Notes under the pieces: generated by a model
The model's input: only the letters and a program-made list of their open reading frames with translations
The model's database searches: none
Told to the model about the DNA's origin: nothing
Assembly: GCA_921293015.1 (NCBI GenBank)
Contig: OV121094.1
Span: 40,050,054-40,114,053 of the forward strand
Direction of reading: 5' to 3'
Length of the DNA: 64,000 nt
DNA from: Phorcus lineatus
Lineage: Eukaryota; Mollusca; Gastropoda; Trochida; Trochidae
Position numbers and translations under genes: made by a program
Shown: positions 13,325 through 25,773 of the stretch, one piece after another
Layout: each line of letters begins with the position of its first letter
How positions within the stretch are numbered: the stretch's first letter is position 1

Positions 13325-16054
13325 TTTCAAAATGTCAGCGAAGACACATTTGCTAGATTATCCAAATATATGTCAGAACTTGAAAAAATTAAAGAGAAGG
13401 AAGAAAAAGGTAGACAAATAAGAAATAGAATTCAATGGTATGAAGAAGGTGAAAAACCAACAAAATATTTTTGTCACTTAGAAAATAGAAATTATACAAG
13501 CAAACTCTTTAACTCCTTAATTAATGAAAAAAACATAACTTTTGACCGATGGGAGAGCTATCCTCAATGAACAAGAAAATTTTTATCATAAACTTTATGC
13601 TGCTGATAACATTGATTGTGATACAGAAGGAATTTTAAATACTGTTGATACCCCTTCACTTAACACCTCTTTTGCGAATAAGCTTGATGAACCCATACAA
13701 ATGAAGGAACTTTCTGAAACAGTTAAATCCATGAAAAATAATAAGAGCCCTGGTTTGGACGGCTTTCCCGTTGAATTTTTCAAATGGTTTTGGAAAGACC
13801 TGAAGTTTTGGGTATTCAGATATGTTCAGGAAGTTTTTGACAAAGATCAATTATCCTATACTATTAATAGAGGTGTAATAAAATGCATTCCTAAACAAGA
13901 CAAAGATAGAAGATTTATGAAGAATTGGCGCCCTATTTCACTTCTGAATACCATGTATAAAATAATAAGCTCTTGTATTACTAACAGACTGAAAAAGACT
14001 TTAGATATGCTCATACATTCGGATCAAACAGGTTTTATACCTGGTAGATGCATCAGTGATAATGTTAGATTAATGTATGATATCATGTTTGAACTGAAAA
14101 AAAACAAAAAACCAGGCCTTTTGATTCTTATTGACTTTGAGAAAGCTTTTGATACAGTTTCTAAGGATTTTATAATTAAAGTTCTAAAAAAATTTGGTTT
14201 TGGACCCTACATGATTAAATGGATAAAGATACTAATGCTAAATGCATCTTCACGTGTAATTCAAAATGGTCATCTTTCTTCTTTCTTTTCTAATGAGCGA
14301 GGCTGTAGACAAGGAGATCCAATATCCCCATATTTGTTTATTTTTGTGGCTGAAATTCTTGGAATTATGATAAGAGACAATAAAGATATCAAAGGCATTA
14401 AACTAAATAATGAAGAATATAAGGTGAGACAATATGCTGACGATACTCAATTATATTTAGACGGATCTGAAAGCAGTCTTAAAGCTGCTCTAGATACACT
14501 TCATACATTTTTTTAAATGTCAGGTCTAAAGATAAACATCGAAAAAACAAAGGCCATTTGGATTGGTTCAATGACCGGAAGCAGAGTGATACTATGTTCG
14601 GAAAGTAGGTTAGATTGGCATCAGGGTAACTTCAACATCCTTGGTATATATCTCAATCCTGATTTAAAAGATCTATGGGTAATCAATACTAGAAAAAGAC
14701 TAGAAGTAATAAAAGACTTCTTGCAGGATGGAAAAAAAGAAAACTTACTTTACAAGGTAAAATTACAGTTTTAAAAACTCTAGCATTATCAACTTTAGTC
14801 CATATTTTTTTCTGTATTGCCAACCCCCCCAAAAGAATTTCTCGACCATTTGAACAATATTATATACAACTTCCTGTGGGATGGCAAGAAGGATAAAATC
14901 AAAAGGACAACTATCTGTAGAAAATATGAAGAAGGTGGACTAAGAATAATAGATGTCAGATCCTTTATAAGTGCACTCAAACTATCTTGCCTGAGGAGGT
15001 ATATTTAAAAAACCTCAACTTATAATCCAAGTTTATTCCCATTTAATAAGATATTTCTTCTTGGGGCAAATATAGGAAAGCACATATCTGTAGATAACCC
15101 TTTTTGGCACGAAATATTAACTTTATGGGGTAAATACTATAAACAACATCATGTTATAAATACATCTCAGGTAGAAGAAATATTAGCTGAACCCTTATGG
15201 TTAAATCATCAGTTCAGACACAGCAATTTCATAATTGAAAGCTGGTTCAATAGAGGTATTCACACAATTAGAGATATTTGGGGAGATAACAATTTTTTGC
15301 CTTTCAATAAAGTTAAAACTCTTTATGGTATAAAGGGAACAGCCCTTGAGTACAACAAGATAATTTTGAGTATCCCCAAAATATGGAAACACACTCTCTT
15401 ATTGAATAATTTGTGTAATCAAAATCTTTCAGTGAGCCAAACTCTTCAAGTTTTACTTTCTCAACTAAAAGGATGCAGAAATTTCTATGACCAACTGATT
15501 GCTGATGACTCTCCACTGAAAGTTTGTCAAAAATGGCAAAATGAACTTAACTCAAATATTCAATGGAATGCTGTTTTCAGAAAATACAGAAATTGTACTA
15601 AAGATGTAAAACTTTTAGATTTTCAGTATAGATTTATCAATAGAGCAATTTACACTAGAAAAGAACTGATGCAAATGAACATAATTGATACAAATATTTG
15701 CTCTTTTTGCGAATCAGAACCTGAGAGTCTGCAGCATGTTTTCATTAAATGCAGATTAGTACATGAATTCTGGAGAAAAGTTGAAGAGAAAATTTTATGA
15801 ATCAGCATATAACCGACTGAATATTTTCATCTCTGACTTAGATATTTTATTCTGTAACAGTTCAGCTAGCCTTCTGGTATCTCATATACTAATTGCTAAA
15901 AAGTATATATATATATCAAGTATTAAGAGAAAAAAACTATCTATTGAGTGTTGTCAAGGATGTTTTTAATGTTGAAAAAATTATTGCATGTAAAAATAAT
16001 GCATTACCATCTTTCAACATTAAATGGAGAGCCTTAAATAATGTTTTACATTAG
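13325..16054 (+). pseudogene. LINE ORF2 remnant (reverse transcriptase plus C-terminal zinc knuckle)
   Basis: The intact protein would copy element RNA into DNA at a nicked target. Visible in order: a linker with IRNRIQWYEEGEKPTKYF (about 13424-13474); fingers with NNKSPGLDGFPVEFF (about 13738-13780); motif A LILIDFEKAFD with its aspartates at 14133-14153; motif B GCRQGDPISPYLF (about 14302-14340); motif C YADD at 14433-14444; SGLKIN after the catalytic core; and C-SFC-H-C zinc ligands at 15699-15752. The catalytic residues are intact, but the frame breaks near 13535, 14720, in a C7 run at 14824-14830, and near 15797 and 15940. TAA stops fall at 14514 and 15006. The first 15 codons of the open frame starting at 13280 are target-site flank, not element. 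It cannot encode a working enzyme. Confidence 0.9.
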
Positions 16055-16180
16055 TTACCTTTATCTATATTTAATGATTGCTTTATCATTTTCCAAACCA
16101 GTGTTTGATGTTTAATGTCTATGTATGCTATCAGATGTACACCACCCGAATTGAAATGAATAAAAAGATTTGAAAAAAAA
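16055..16180 (+). other. LINE 3' UTR and poly(A) tail
   Basis: A short AT-rich 3' UTR follows the ORF2 stop and ends in AATAAA (16159-16164) and an A run up to the right target-site duplication. The tail is plain poly(A), unlike the TCACC-type tail of the SINEs in this window. Confidence 0.75.
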
Positions 16181-16193
16181 AATAGTGTACCAC
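16181..16193. repeat. Target-site duplication, right copy (LINE)
   Basis: AATAGTGTACCAC, identical to 13312-13324. It marks the 3' end of the LINE insertion. Confidence 0.9.
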
Positions 16194-17754
16194 CAAATCT
16201 AAAAACTCAAAAGTGGCAACATTTATCAAATGTAACATCAAAAACTTGCTCAGTGTCATCAATAATTGATATAATAATTGATCAATTATATAATTGATAA
16301 TATTTCTCTCGACCATACATCTTCCTCATCTTTAAAAACTATAATTGAGTCAAATGCATGAAAACGAAATTGTCGACTGCACAAAAGTGAAAAAAAATTA
16401 ATTCCATTTTTTTACAAAAACAATTTTCAAATTATTCTCACGTTTCAGTAGAAGAAGACTTATGTTTTGACTATCGATTAAATGGGCGATTGACATATGG
16501 AAAAGAACGAAAATATGTGTGTTGGAAATCCATATAAAGAAACCTAGGTAATTGGCAGAAAATTAAAATATAAACAACACCTGTTGCATAAGTTCAATAG
16601 CAGATATGCAAAACATCTCTTAGTATCTTTTTTAAATGTATCGAACTTCCACACTCGCCCTCCAAAACAGAAGTATCCACGACACGTGTTGGCAGAATGC
16701 GACTGTCCATGATTGCTTGGCTTGCTTAATCGGAGTGGTTGCTGTTTGTCCTCCGGAAGCAACAGTAACGTGGTTATGTAACGGCCTCTATAACAAGGGA
16801 GTTAACTCTAAATTAAATATTTTAATAAATACAGGTAATCAAATGACATATGTCATATATCCTCTACATGCTGCTTTAAAATTAGTTTATAGTTATCGTC
16901 TCTAGTCAAATTCCTTTTGCTAACTTGCAAGAGTTTTCTTAGTCATAAAAAATCCTGAAATTGTACTCCATTCCTGCATCTTGGTTTTTCCGTATATTTC
17001 AAGGGCGGAGAATCTCTTAAAAAACCCGACATATTACACCATTTGGTCTGTTATCATTAATTACGCGGTTATGTGAAGACGGAGTTGGCGTTATGTACCC
17101 GGTCCCTTCTCTTGTTCAAAACTTCAGGCAATTCTTAGCACTTGTATGATGTGAAGCAAATAATTGATGAATGAACAAAAAAGTTTTCCCTTGAATCTAA
17201 GTTAAAGGGTTTTCAAACTTGAAGCTTTGAATTAATGCTATCAATTTAACAGCAGGTTCAGAGAGATCAATGGAAACTCTAATTGATTCAGTTGTATCAG
17301 GATCAACAGAAACGGACCAAATAAAAAGTTGGTTTCTTTCCCACTGGAAATGCAATCACTATTTAATGTTCTACTGTAAACTTTTTTTCAATCAACTGAG
17401 ATAATTGTTTTGTAATAATTTTAACTTCTAAACCTTTTTTAGATTCGTGTTCCTTGTCCATGAAAAGCTTCCTTTAAAAGGTTCAAGTGATGTGGTCACA
17501 TAGAGAAATTAACGATCTATAAACCGTCTATTAATGAATACCTAAATATTGAGTATAAGATCGTTTGTAATTTTGTCAGGGCAATGGCTCGGTTTCAATT
17601 TAAAATTCCAAAACATTATAAATATGAAGTTTGATATTTTCATAAACAAATCAATTATAGTTAACTTATTTTGTAAATAAAAGCGTAAAACAACATTTAA
17701 CACACCTCACATCATTGAGACTTTAAATTCAATTGAATAATAGTGATTAACAGT
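16194..17754. other. No gene seen
   Basis: Contains a 16-bp perfect palindrome, ATAATTGATCAATTAT, near 16273. There is a GC-richer patch at about 16640-16790 with an open frame to 16905 that I do not recognise. The rest is AT-rich without clear features. Confidence 0.5.
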
Positions 17755-17900
17755 ATGTGGTATAATAATAACAACAACAACAATAATAACAATAATGATA
17801 ACAACAACAACAACAACAACAACAACAATAATAATAATAATGATAATAATAATAATAATAATTATAATACTAATTATAATAATAAATAAAATAAAACATT
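17755..17900. repeat. ATA/ACA trinucleotide microsatellite
   Basis: Alternating runs of AAT-type and AAC-type triplets, interrupted by single variant triplets. Simple-sequence DNA with no coding value. Confidence 0.95.
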
Positions 17901-19350
17901 CATAGACTTCATCTACTTCATATCAGAAATGAAAATCACAAATATAGATCGCACCAATTCTTGAAAGAGTAATTTAGATTAAATGATTTTGGAAGACTTC
18001 AAGATCCTATTGCACTGATTGAGTTCAACTCTCAAATTTCTGTAACTGATTAACAGATAAATCAATTTAAGAAACGAAAAGGTTTTGAAAATAGTAGTTT
18101 CAAAACAGAAACTGAATTGTAAAATGTCATTAGTCAATATATGATTCACAACAGCCGAGAAATAGATAGACAAATTTGTATTCACGAGATAGAGAATTTT
18201 GGTCGAGTTAAATCCCATATGGGACATTCTAATTATTACATCTGACACAAATTGAAAAAAACTACTTCAACAATAATGTTAAGAAGCAGGTGCATTCTTA
18301 ATGAGCTGTATATCTTCAACACTGTCATACTTTTCAAATTTGTATACCAAAGGCTTTGCTTTTGTTAATTTGCAACAGTTGGAAGGTTATCATTGCGAAA
18401 CATTAGCTTTGGTTTGATAATGTGAGGGGCATTGGAATGCTACATATTTTACCTAAAATAACCAAACACACATCGTGTAATTTGATTTTTGTTGGCATCA
18501 TATTTTCAGAAGAGGGTATTGAGACAAACGGATGGTCTCAACCTAATTAAAGTAAGTGATATATCACATTTTTGCGTTTTGGATTTTTCTAATAGATTTT
18601 ATTACATAAAATAACTCTTACTCTTTTACTAACTAATTGCCTATACATGATGTTTGAGAAAAGACATGATTTTCAAAACCATACTCAAAAGATAATCATG
18701 AACTATAAAGTTTTCTGAATACTGTCCTTATGATTGAGGGAGGATATTAGAGTCTCTAAAGTTAACTGACGTATCCTTCATTTCGTTATTCATAATTCTT
18801 TTATTATTCATTTTCCCCGATATCCATTTCATTTGATAAAGCATGTGTCAGATAAACCTTTGAAAAGAAATATATGCTATCATATTGCAAATATCAACCA
18901 TCAGATGAATAATAGATTTACAGTATCATTGGATTTAAAAAAAATATTTGTCACGAAGAGACAGCAAAATGATCACATTTTGTCATTTGAACCTTTTTAT
19001 CATTTGCAGATAAAGAACTTTTTATATCATGTTTTTTGACGATGTATTTGACATGAATTATTTATACCAAAATATCTTTCCATATGTTAATAGGACAGCA
19101 GTCAAACTGAAAGTTTTTGGATTTTTTTGGTCAAAATTTGAAATTGAAGAAATGAGTAAGGCTGCTACTAAATTATCCAAAAGTAATTTCATGTGTTTGC
19201 AAAGATGGAATAGGTGGAAGCCTGAGATAGATCGCCTGATCAGTCTACAATTGCATGCTACAAAAATACCTTAGATGGTAACCTAAATGTTTAATAACAT
19301 TAGTCATTCTATTTGTCAACTGAAAAACACTCATCTTTGTATTTTCATTT
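17901..19350. other. No gene seen
   Basis: AT-rich sequence with short random frames only. Confidence 0.55.
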
Positions 19351-20008
19351 TGATTTCTTAACCAAATTCGATCATATATTTTCATAGTATTGGTTATATT
19401 ATAATGGACATGACAATGCCCTTGGATAGTGCTAAAACATGCGTTAATATTTTTGGTCATCAAAATGTGCCGGCTTGATGACGTAGCTATACTGAAGTGT
19501 GTTTTTTAAGTGACAAAGGTTATTCTCAATTCAAATATCTGTCTTTGAAATTAAGAATTTTCAAAACAAAAAGTGTCGACTGTGAAACCCTAAAAAGAAG
19601 AATCCCGTGGAAAATCCTTATAATCTAAATTGAAGAAAATGGATTCGATATAGCTTATAGTGTTTTATTATAAGGAAGACTTTGATTTCTTAACCAAATT
19701 AGATGATATATTTTCATAGTATTGGTTATATGATAATGGACATGACAATGCTCTAGGATAATGCTAAAACATGCGTTAAATATTTTTGGTCATCTTAATG
19801 TGCCGGCTTGATAACGTAGCTATACTAATTTTTAAGTGACAAAGGTTATTCTCAATTCAAATATCTGTCTTTGAAATTAAAAATTCTCAAAACGAGAATG
19901 TCGAATGTGAAGCCCTAAAAAAGAATTCCCCAAGGAAAATCCTTATAATCTGATTTGAAGAAAATCAATTAAATATAGTTTACAGTGTTTTATCGTAAGG
20001 ATAATTTC
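19351..20008. repeat. 332-bp direct tandem duplication, two units
   Basis: Unit 1 is 19351-19682 and unit 2 is 19683 to about 20008. Both begin TGATTTCTTAACCAAATT and share long blocks, such as CATAGTATTGGTTATAT, AATGGACATGACAATGC, AAACATGCGTTAA, TGTGCCGGCTTGAT and GTGACAAAGGTTATTCTCAA. Identity by eye is near 90 percent, with small indels. Neither unit holds a recognisable gene. Confidence 0.92.
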
Positions 20009-20979
20009 AGACAACAGCGCATGTAAAGTGACTTCTTTGGATACATTGAAACGAATTCCCTGGTATAGACGTAATCTAAAGATATGGTTTAATATAAGTA
20101 GGAAAAGACTTTTATTCATCTGCGGGTTCCATATCTTCATTATCAACAGACGATTCAAATTTCTAAGCAATAGGAACAAATCCAATCTCGACTGTTTTGT
20201 AGGTATAGTTACTTTCAAAGTATTTCGTTAACTGCACAGATTTATTTTGTGCAATTTGCGATCTTGTTTCAAAGTAACCATTTGAAATATTCTTGTAATC
20301 GTATGACAAAGTTATAGATAATACATTTGCGAGGAATTTACATGTCCTTTGAAACCTAATACAGATGCTTAATGGTTATGTTTTCTAAAACGTGTATTGT
20401 GGATTGTAATTTCTTCTGGATTTACAACACAACAATCCTCTTGCCAATTGATCAAACCAAACGTTGTAACAAATGTCACTTTATTATTTAAGCTACTTGT
20501 ATGTCACCAAGGGACAACATGTTACAGAATATACGATATGATATAATTAAGTTAATTATTACTCAAGGAATTAAGCCAAAGCCATAGCAAGCAACAGTTT
20601 TGCAGATGCTATGCAAATCATGTATAGATTAAACAAAGAAAAAGTGACCTCAAACCATTTAAAAACATTGGGTCATCATCTTCCGCCAGGATAAGTGAAT
20701 AAAAATCCTGTCTTCAAGGAAGTTGCTTGGTGATATTTTCATACAAAATGCCCTTGAGATATTCGCAGTAGTTAAATAATCGTTTATTTTCACATAACGT
20801 TATACTGTAAAAGGAATTGGAAAGAAAATATGGTAAATGATACATGTAAAACATGAATGGTTCTTAGCAGTCAAACAGAAAAATGCCTGTCAGTATCGCA
20901 AGTATCATCTGTCTGAAGTTTTCGAAATTCTCCCCAAAGATGCACTTGTTTCAAACTTTGTCTAAAGTTGATGGAAACC
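20009..20979. other. No gene seen
   Basis: AT-rich. Frames at 19943-20218 and 20028-20231 overlap on opposite strands and look like chance. Confidence 0.5.
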
Positions 20980-22461
20980 TTCACATGTTCAAGTGTTTCC
21001 CAGATGGCGCTTAGACATTACAATTAGCTGGTCTTGTTATTCGAGGAGTTCACGTTTCTCTCTACAGAAGGTATTGCGTTCACATTATCTCCGTACATTC
21101 ATTTCGGAATGAGTAACTCTTAATTGTTGTAATTCCTTGATCTAATTAATCAGGTCATTTTGCTGATTTTTCTTTGTAATCAATATCATATTGACATTCT
21201 CTTTAGTGAAATAAACGTATTTACAGATAAACGCAATTAATGAGTCTAGACACGATAATATCTTTTCTTCCGATACTTTAAGATACAAATGAAGACATCT
21301 CTTCCTTAATAGTCACAATGATAAATTGCTGTAAAATTGGTCAAATCTTTCTTTCACACTAAATTCGCAGAATTGTAAAGACTAATGAACTCTAGTTCCA
21401 TGAAAAGGCTGACAAGCTTGCTAGGGCACATAGCGATCATAGGTCATTGGCGAGCTGTGACGTCAAATCGTTGTTAATGATATAACATCTGCTAAAAAAG
21501 TGACATTTTGGCCGTATTTAATCGTATGCAAACCATGAAGCACTACATGAGTCTCTATGTAGGTGATACACTAATTTCTTACCCAAGTGGGCACACATAT
21601 GCCGGGTATTGACGTTTTCATAATGGTGATTACATTTTTTTTAAAAATAACACGAGATCTAATTGGCTGAAAGAACTACTTTCTATTCATTTCTTCAGTG
21701 AGTCTTGCATACACGTGTCAACCAGACTTAAAAACTTATATATTGTTTTTCGTTTCGTATGGAAAACCACGAAACGTTAAGTGTTTATTTGTGGTTTGTT
21801 TTACTATTTCGCTCATATAAGATTGTCTTACATATAATATCATCCAAAAATACGTTAGGAATTGCTGTGACTGCATTTGACTTCGCGGTTGAAGACTAGG
21901 ATATAATCGTCATTCTTAACGCATGAATACAATGACAGAGTTAACTTGCAACTCACCTTCACACAGGTTGTTTCTAAAAGTACCGTAAATATTCTTAAAG
22001 ATAATTAGGTAAGTAAAAGAATAATCGGCTCAAAGCTCGGAATTACTGTTTATATGTCTTGTTGATGATTCTTATATTATATAACGTTTCCCTTCGTTAA
22101 AGTATCAGTGGTTTAGAGGAACCTGAATCACCTTGGTAACTGTCAATATCTTTCAGACACTATTCGTATTTAATACAGTATTTGACATAAAACATACATC
22201 ACTTTAAAAGTAATATAAAAATCTATATATCAAAAATAATATTTGATTTTTAGTTCACACATATTATTGTCCTAAACAATCTTATTTCTTACTTTCATCA
22301 CTGATGAACACAGCGAAAGCAAAGTACCTTTTATCATCTCATGTAAAGTTATTTAATAATCTTGGAAATTTTGCCGAAAAGCTACGAGCTAAGGTGAGCC
22401 ATACTGAATTCTGAACGCCAAAGGTTAATGTCAGGTAGTAATGAGTCAACACATTGTCCTC

Positions 22462-22565
22462 TTACAAGAAGTAAGCATCAATAGAGAATCTGGAGTTGCT
22501 AATGATCTTGTAGGTGACAATGAGATGCAATTTCCACCTCCAGAGGTCACGATGTACTCCTAAGA
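22462..22565 (-). other. Conserved island 1 in copy B (exon-like)
   Basis: Partner of 2415-2510. On the minus strand the shared open frame (TSGGGNCISLSP, then a two-residue insertion relative to copy A) runs into TCTTGTAAGAG, a good splice-donor match. A TTTCTTAG stretch lies just upstream of the frame. Copy A lacks the donor. No protein family was recognised. Confidence 0.35.
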
Positions 22566-22654
22566 AACGAGTGGACAATGAATTACTTACTGAAATTGTT
22601 TGCACTTGACAAGACATTCTCCTACCTGCAGTGATACATCAGTGTGTGTGTGTG

Positions 22655-22800
22655 TAATAATCTGCGGAGTCTGGAGTAGCACCAATCATAAGTTTGACAG
22701 GCCGAACTTGATATCTTTGTCGCCAAGTGAAAATGGGCCATGAACCAGCCCATCCACTGATGTTATTGTCACACTATCAATGAATACATATTTCATAAGT
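22655..22800 (-). other. Conserved island 2 in copy B
   Basis: Shared with copy A (2648-2800) and copy C (27510-27600). On the minus strand copy B is open through DSVTITSVDGLVHGPFSLGD, following a TTCATTGATAG stretch that could serve as a weak splice acceptor. The open frame is not kept in copies A and C, so coding is doubtful. It may be a conserved regulatory block. Confidence 0.3.
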
Positions 22801-23139
22801 ATAACCACTATTAAATGATTTATAAAACATAATAATTCAAAACGTAACTGTAAAACATAAAAACTGTGGAAACAATTCCAAATATTTCCAATGAATATCT
22901 GAATTGGCAAAATTCATTTTAAAAAGGATTTAAAATTAACATTGCACAATTAAACATAAACCTCATTGCAATGTTTTTCCTGAAATAGGCATACATTGGC
23001 AATTGATTATCAAGTAGAAGAATCATGTAGTAAATGTGGCAGGCAGTTGTATATATGTATATTTTATAGTAAAGTTGTAAGTCAATTAAAGTCTTTCTGT
23101 TTTTATTCATATATTTTAAGTTGCAAGTTATTTGTTTCC

Positions 23140-24323
23140 CAGTTGTTTGGGAAGTAGTACCTTTAGGGTAGGTTGCCTATGCATTGGGTCAGTCCATCTT
23201 GTATTAGAAGGGACTTTGGGTTAGGTCATTTTACTATAATCTATTTCTGTCAGTTAACCCAATCTGTCCTCTCATTGGCTGATTTGAATCAGTCAATGTT
23301 CTTCCATATTGCAGACATATCTCTGACTGCACTGAGCACAGTAAGATGACAAGAATGACGAAGTCAAGCTTAAATATCATTTACTAAGGTTAGTAATTAT
23401 CGTAATCATAAGCTTTAATGTTGCCTTTAGGATAGTGTAAAGTATTTCTATTCAATTACATGAATTTGTAAAACTAAAACTTTGTACTGGTAATGATAGT
23501 GGTATAGCCGCCATTTTGAATTACTTTCTAAAAAAATGTAATTAATCTACTTCATTTATTATATTTTAAGCTAAAGTAATCTTTTATTTCTTTTCTTCTC
23601 TGTGTATGAATGTATTCTGAGCGAGTGTGGAATGAGTTGAGTGATGGTAATATGGTATTTTGAAAGTGTGAATAATTCTTTCATGAAAAGGTCAGGTATG
23701 GTACGTTGCATGTTACCTTATCATATTTAAGCAAATAGATCAATTAGTATATGGTTCAATTATTATATTTAGGACACTATGGACTAACGCCTCGGAACCA
23801 CATTCAGGGTATGTTATTTAAATATTTTATATTTACATGCATTGTATATATTTTCAATTATGCATTTAAGGGCATGATATTATGTTCATGTGGTTAATAA
23901 TAATTATCACAATGTGATGATTAGTTAATGTTAATATCATGAGCGTGTATGTTGTAATTCAATATTTCTCAATATGTATTGTGAAATGAAGCTCATGAAT
24001 TACTTCCCTTGATTGGTATGAAGCACCTATTATTGAAGTTATCTATTTTTCACATAATCATGTAATTGGTTTTGTATCAATTATCACTTACCACAAAGTA
24101 TGTTTCTTTGTGGCGTTTAATTACATAATACAATATATTGTGTAATAATGATTTGATGAGTGAGTTATATATGTATTATTTATGTTTATGCGATGTTGTA
24201 TACATTTGTGTTTTGCAGGGTGTCTTATATCCATATAGTGCTAGCTTAGCACGAGTGAATAAAACCTCACAACACGTGACCCCTTGTTGGTTGTTCCTTA
24301 TGGCCCGATAAGACCCGGTTACA
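23140..24323 (+). other. Extra block in copy B: LTR-like or small spliced transcription unit
   Basis: This block is absent at the matching place in copy C. It holds, in order: an inverted CCAAT box (ATTGG near 23274); a possible donor AAG|GTTAGT at 23399; an acceptor ending TTTAG at 23772; a 46-base exon-like piece; a donor GTATGT at 23819; an acceptor TTTTGCAG at 24218; AATAAA at 24258-24263; and a GU-rich stretch about 20 bases later. The block ends CCGGTTACA, and 24327-24343 (TGGAGCCCACAGTGAGG) loosely resembles a retroelement primer-binding site. It may be a solo or remnant LTR with introns, or a non-coding gene. No coding frame or second LTR was seen. Confidence 0.35.
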
Positions 24324-24439
24324 GAATGGAGCCCACAGTGAGGATTTAATCATTGAACACTATAAACTGCTGTTGGTTTGTTTGAATGTCAAGATTATGC
24401 AAAGATACAATATACAAGAACAGTGGCCAAACGATCTGA

Positions 24440-25739
24440 TACATTAAAAACCTTTAATGGAAAAACAGAATCTGTAAATGAATGATCGGTTCACAGTGAA
24501 TATGTTGCCAACTTACTACTTTCATTCTCATTCTTCAAAGAATGAAGTTGAAAATGGTTCAGTTAAAGTGTGAATGAGATTGTAAAATCTGATAGCTGAA
24601 GTGTGTTTTCTCTGCATGAGGGAAAGTTTGGAAAGAAACACAAGTAATTTACACTCGTTGGTTAAGAGCAAATGTCATCGCATTTTCAACAAATCACAAA
24701 AAGTTGAACTGAAGTGACCTCTCAAAACTTTTCACTGGAATACATCTAGTGATTGATTTCACCGGATTTACCGGACTTCATCTGAGTGTTTATCTTATTC
24801 GATTTTTGAGGTTTAGAAAAGTGATAATTTAATTTTTTTTCTTAATCAATAGGTAAATAAAAGGCCTTGTTGCGTTAAAAATAATTTGTTTTTTTTTTAT
24901 TAGAAAAAAATCTATAGAATAAAAACTAGTGACAGAAATGTAAAAGTAGACATTGCAAATGTGCCTAAAACGGAAAGCCTCTGAATAAAAAGGTATTTTT
25001 GCTTTTAGATAGGATACCCTCGAAAATGTTCAATCACAAAAGAGAACAGCTCCTGATTTTGTAAGATTATTTGGCAGATGTTGGATGCACACGCACACAA
25101 GGTGGAAATAAGTCTTCACAGTTCCTTATCCAAATGATTTGTTTACATTTTTCACTTATTACGACAATATTCTTCGTTCTTAAGATAGGAAAGTATATAC
25201 TAACTGAACCAACATCCTCGTTGTCACAAATCATTTCAATTCACTTGTGATTTAAAAATTGAAAATTGAGAAAAACATCCCAAAATGAAGAAAATGACAT
25301 TATCTCGAAATAAATTTAACGAAATAAAATCACTTAGCAGGTGTTTTTAGATACAATGTCACTGATATTAAAACAATATTTCTTTATTGAATATATCTAT
25401 ACGATATAGGTTATTAAGCCTGATGAACTAGTAATAAGCATTCCATATCAAGTTAATTTTTGCATTATCTGCAAATGAATAAATGAATAATTCCGTATCA
25501 AACATGAAATCACAACCCCATATAAAGAAACCATCCTCAAATTTATTTTTTAAATGACATAAGAATTGAAAAAGATTATCTGAAACTTTTTCTTCCCATA
25601 TCCATATTGTTTTAATTTGTTTACATTAGCATCCTTCCAGCTACGAAATACTCTTTTTATAAACATCTTGTTACACATCATAATCATACTCGTCGAGGGC
25701 ATAAGTCTTTAAGAATGACCTGATCATTTTATATTAGTT

Positions 25740-25773
<34 letters not shown>

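Larger units (their letters stand above)
13325..16180 (+). mobile_element. 5'-truncated L1/Tx1-like LINE (non-LTR retrotransposon)
   Basis: The element spans 2856 bases between two perfect copies of AATAGTGTACCAC. It begins inside ORF2, downstream of where the endonuclease domain would be. It runs through the reverse transcriptase and the C-terminal zinc knuckle, ends ORF2 at 16052-16054, and has a short 3' UTR with AATAAA at 16159-16164 and a poly(A) tail to 16180. The domain order, the YADD motif and the CX2CX8HX4C knuckle fit the L1/Tx1 group. Truncation from the 5' end with a long target-site duplication is the normal product of target-primed reverse transcription. No ORF1 or endonuclease is present, so the copy was dead on arrival and has since collected frameshifts and stops. 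Confidence 0.92.
20980..22900. repeat. Segmental duplication copy B, left part
   Basis: Colinear with copy A (150-2880) through the anchors listed there. Its last part, from about 22680, also matches copy C at about 27520-27760: the ACCAATCATAAGT block, the CATGAACCAGCC block and a run of AAACAATTCCAAA. A CRE octamer TGACGTCA occurs at 21458-21465. Confidence 0.7.

Noticed and set aside
16273-16288. Perfect palindrome ATAATTGATCAATTAT (and TATGATCATGATCATA at 58073)
   Set aside because: Short AT-rich palindromes are expected by chance in 64 kb of this composition; no associated feature.
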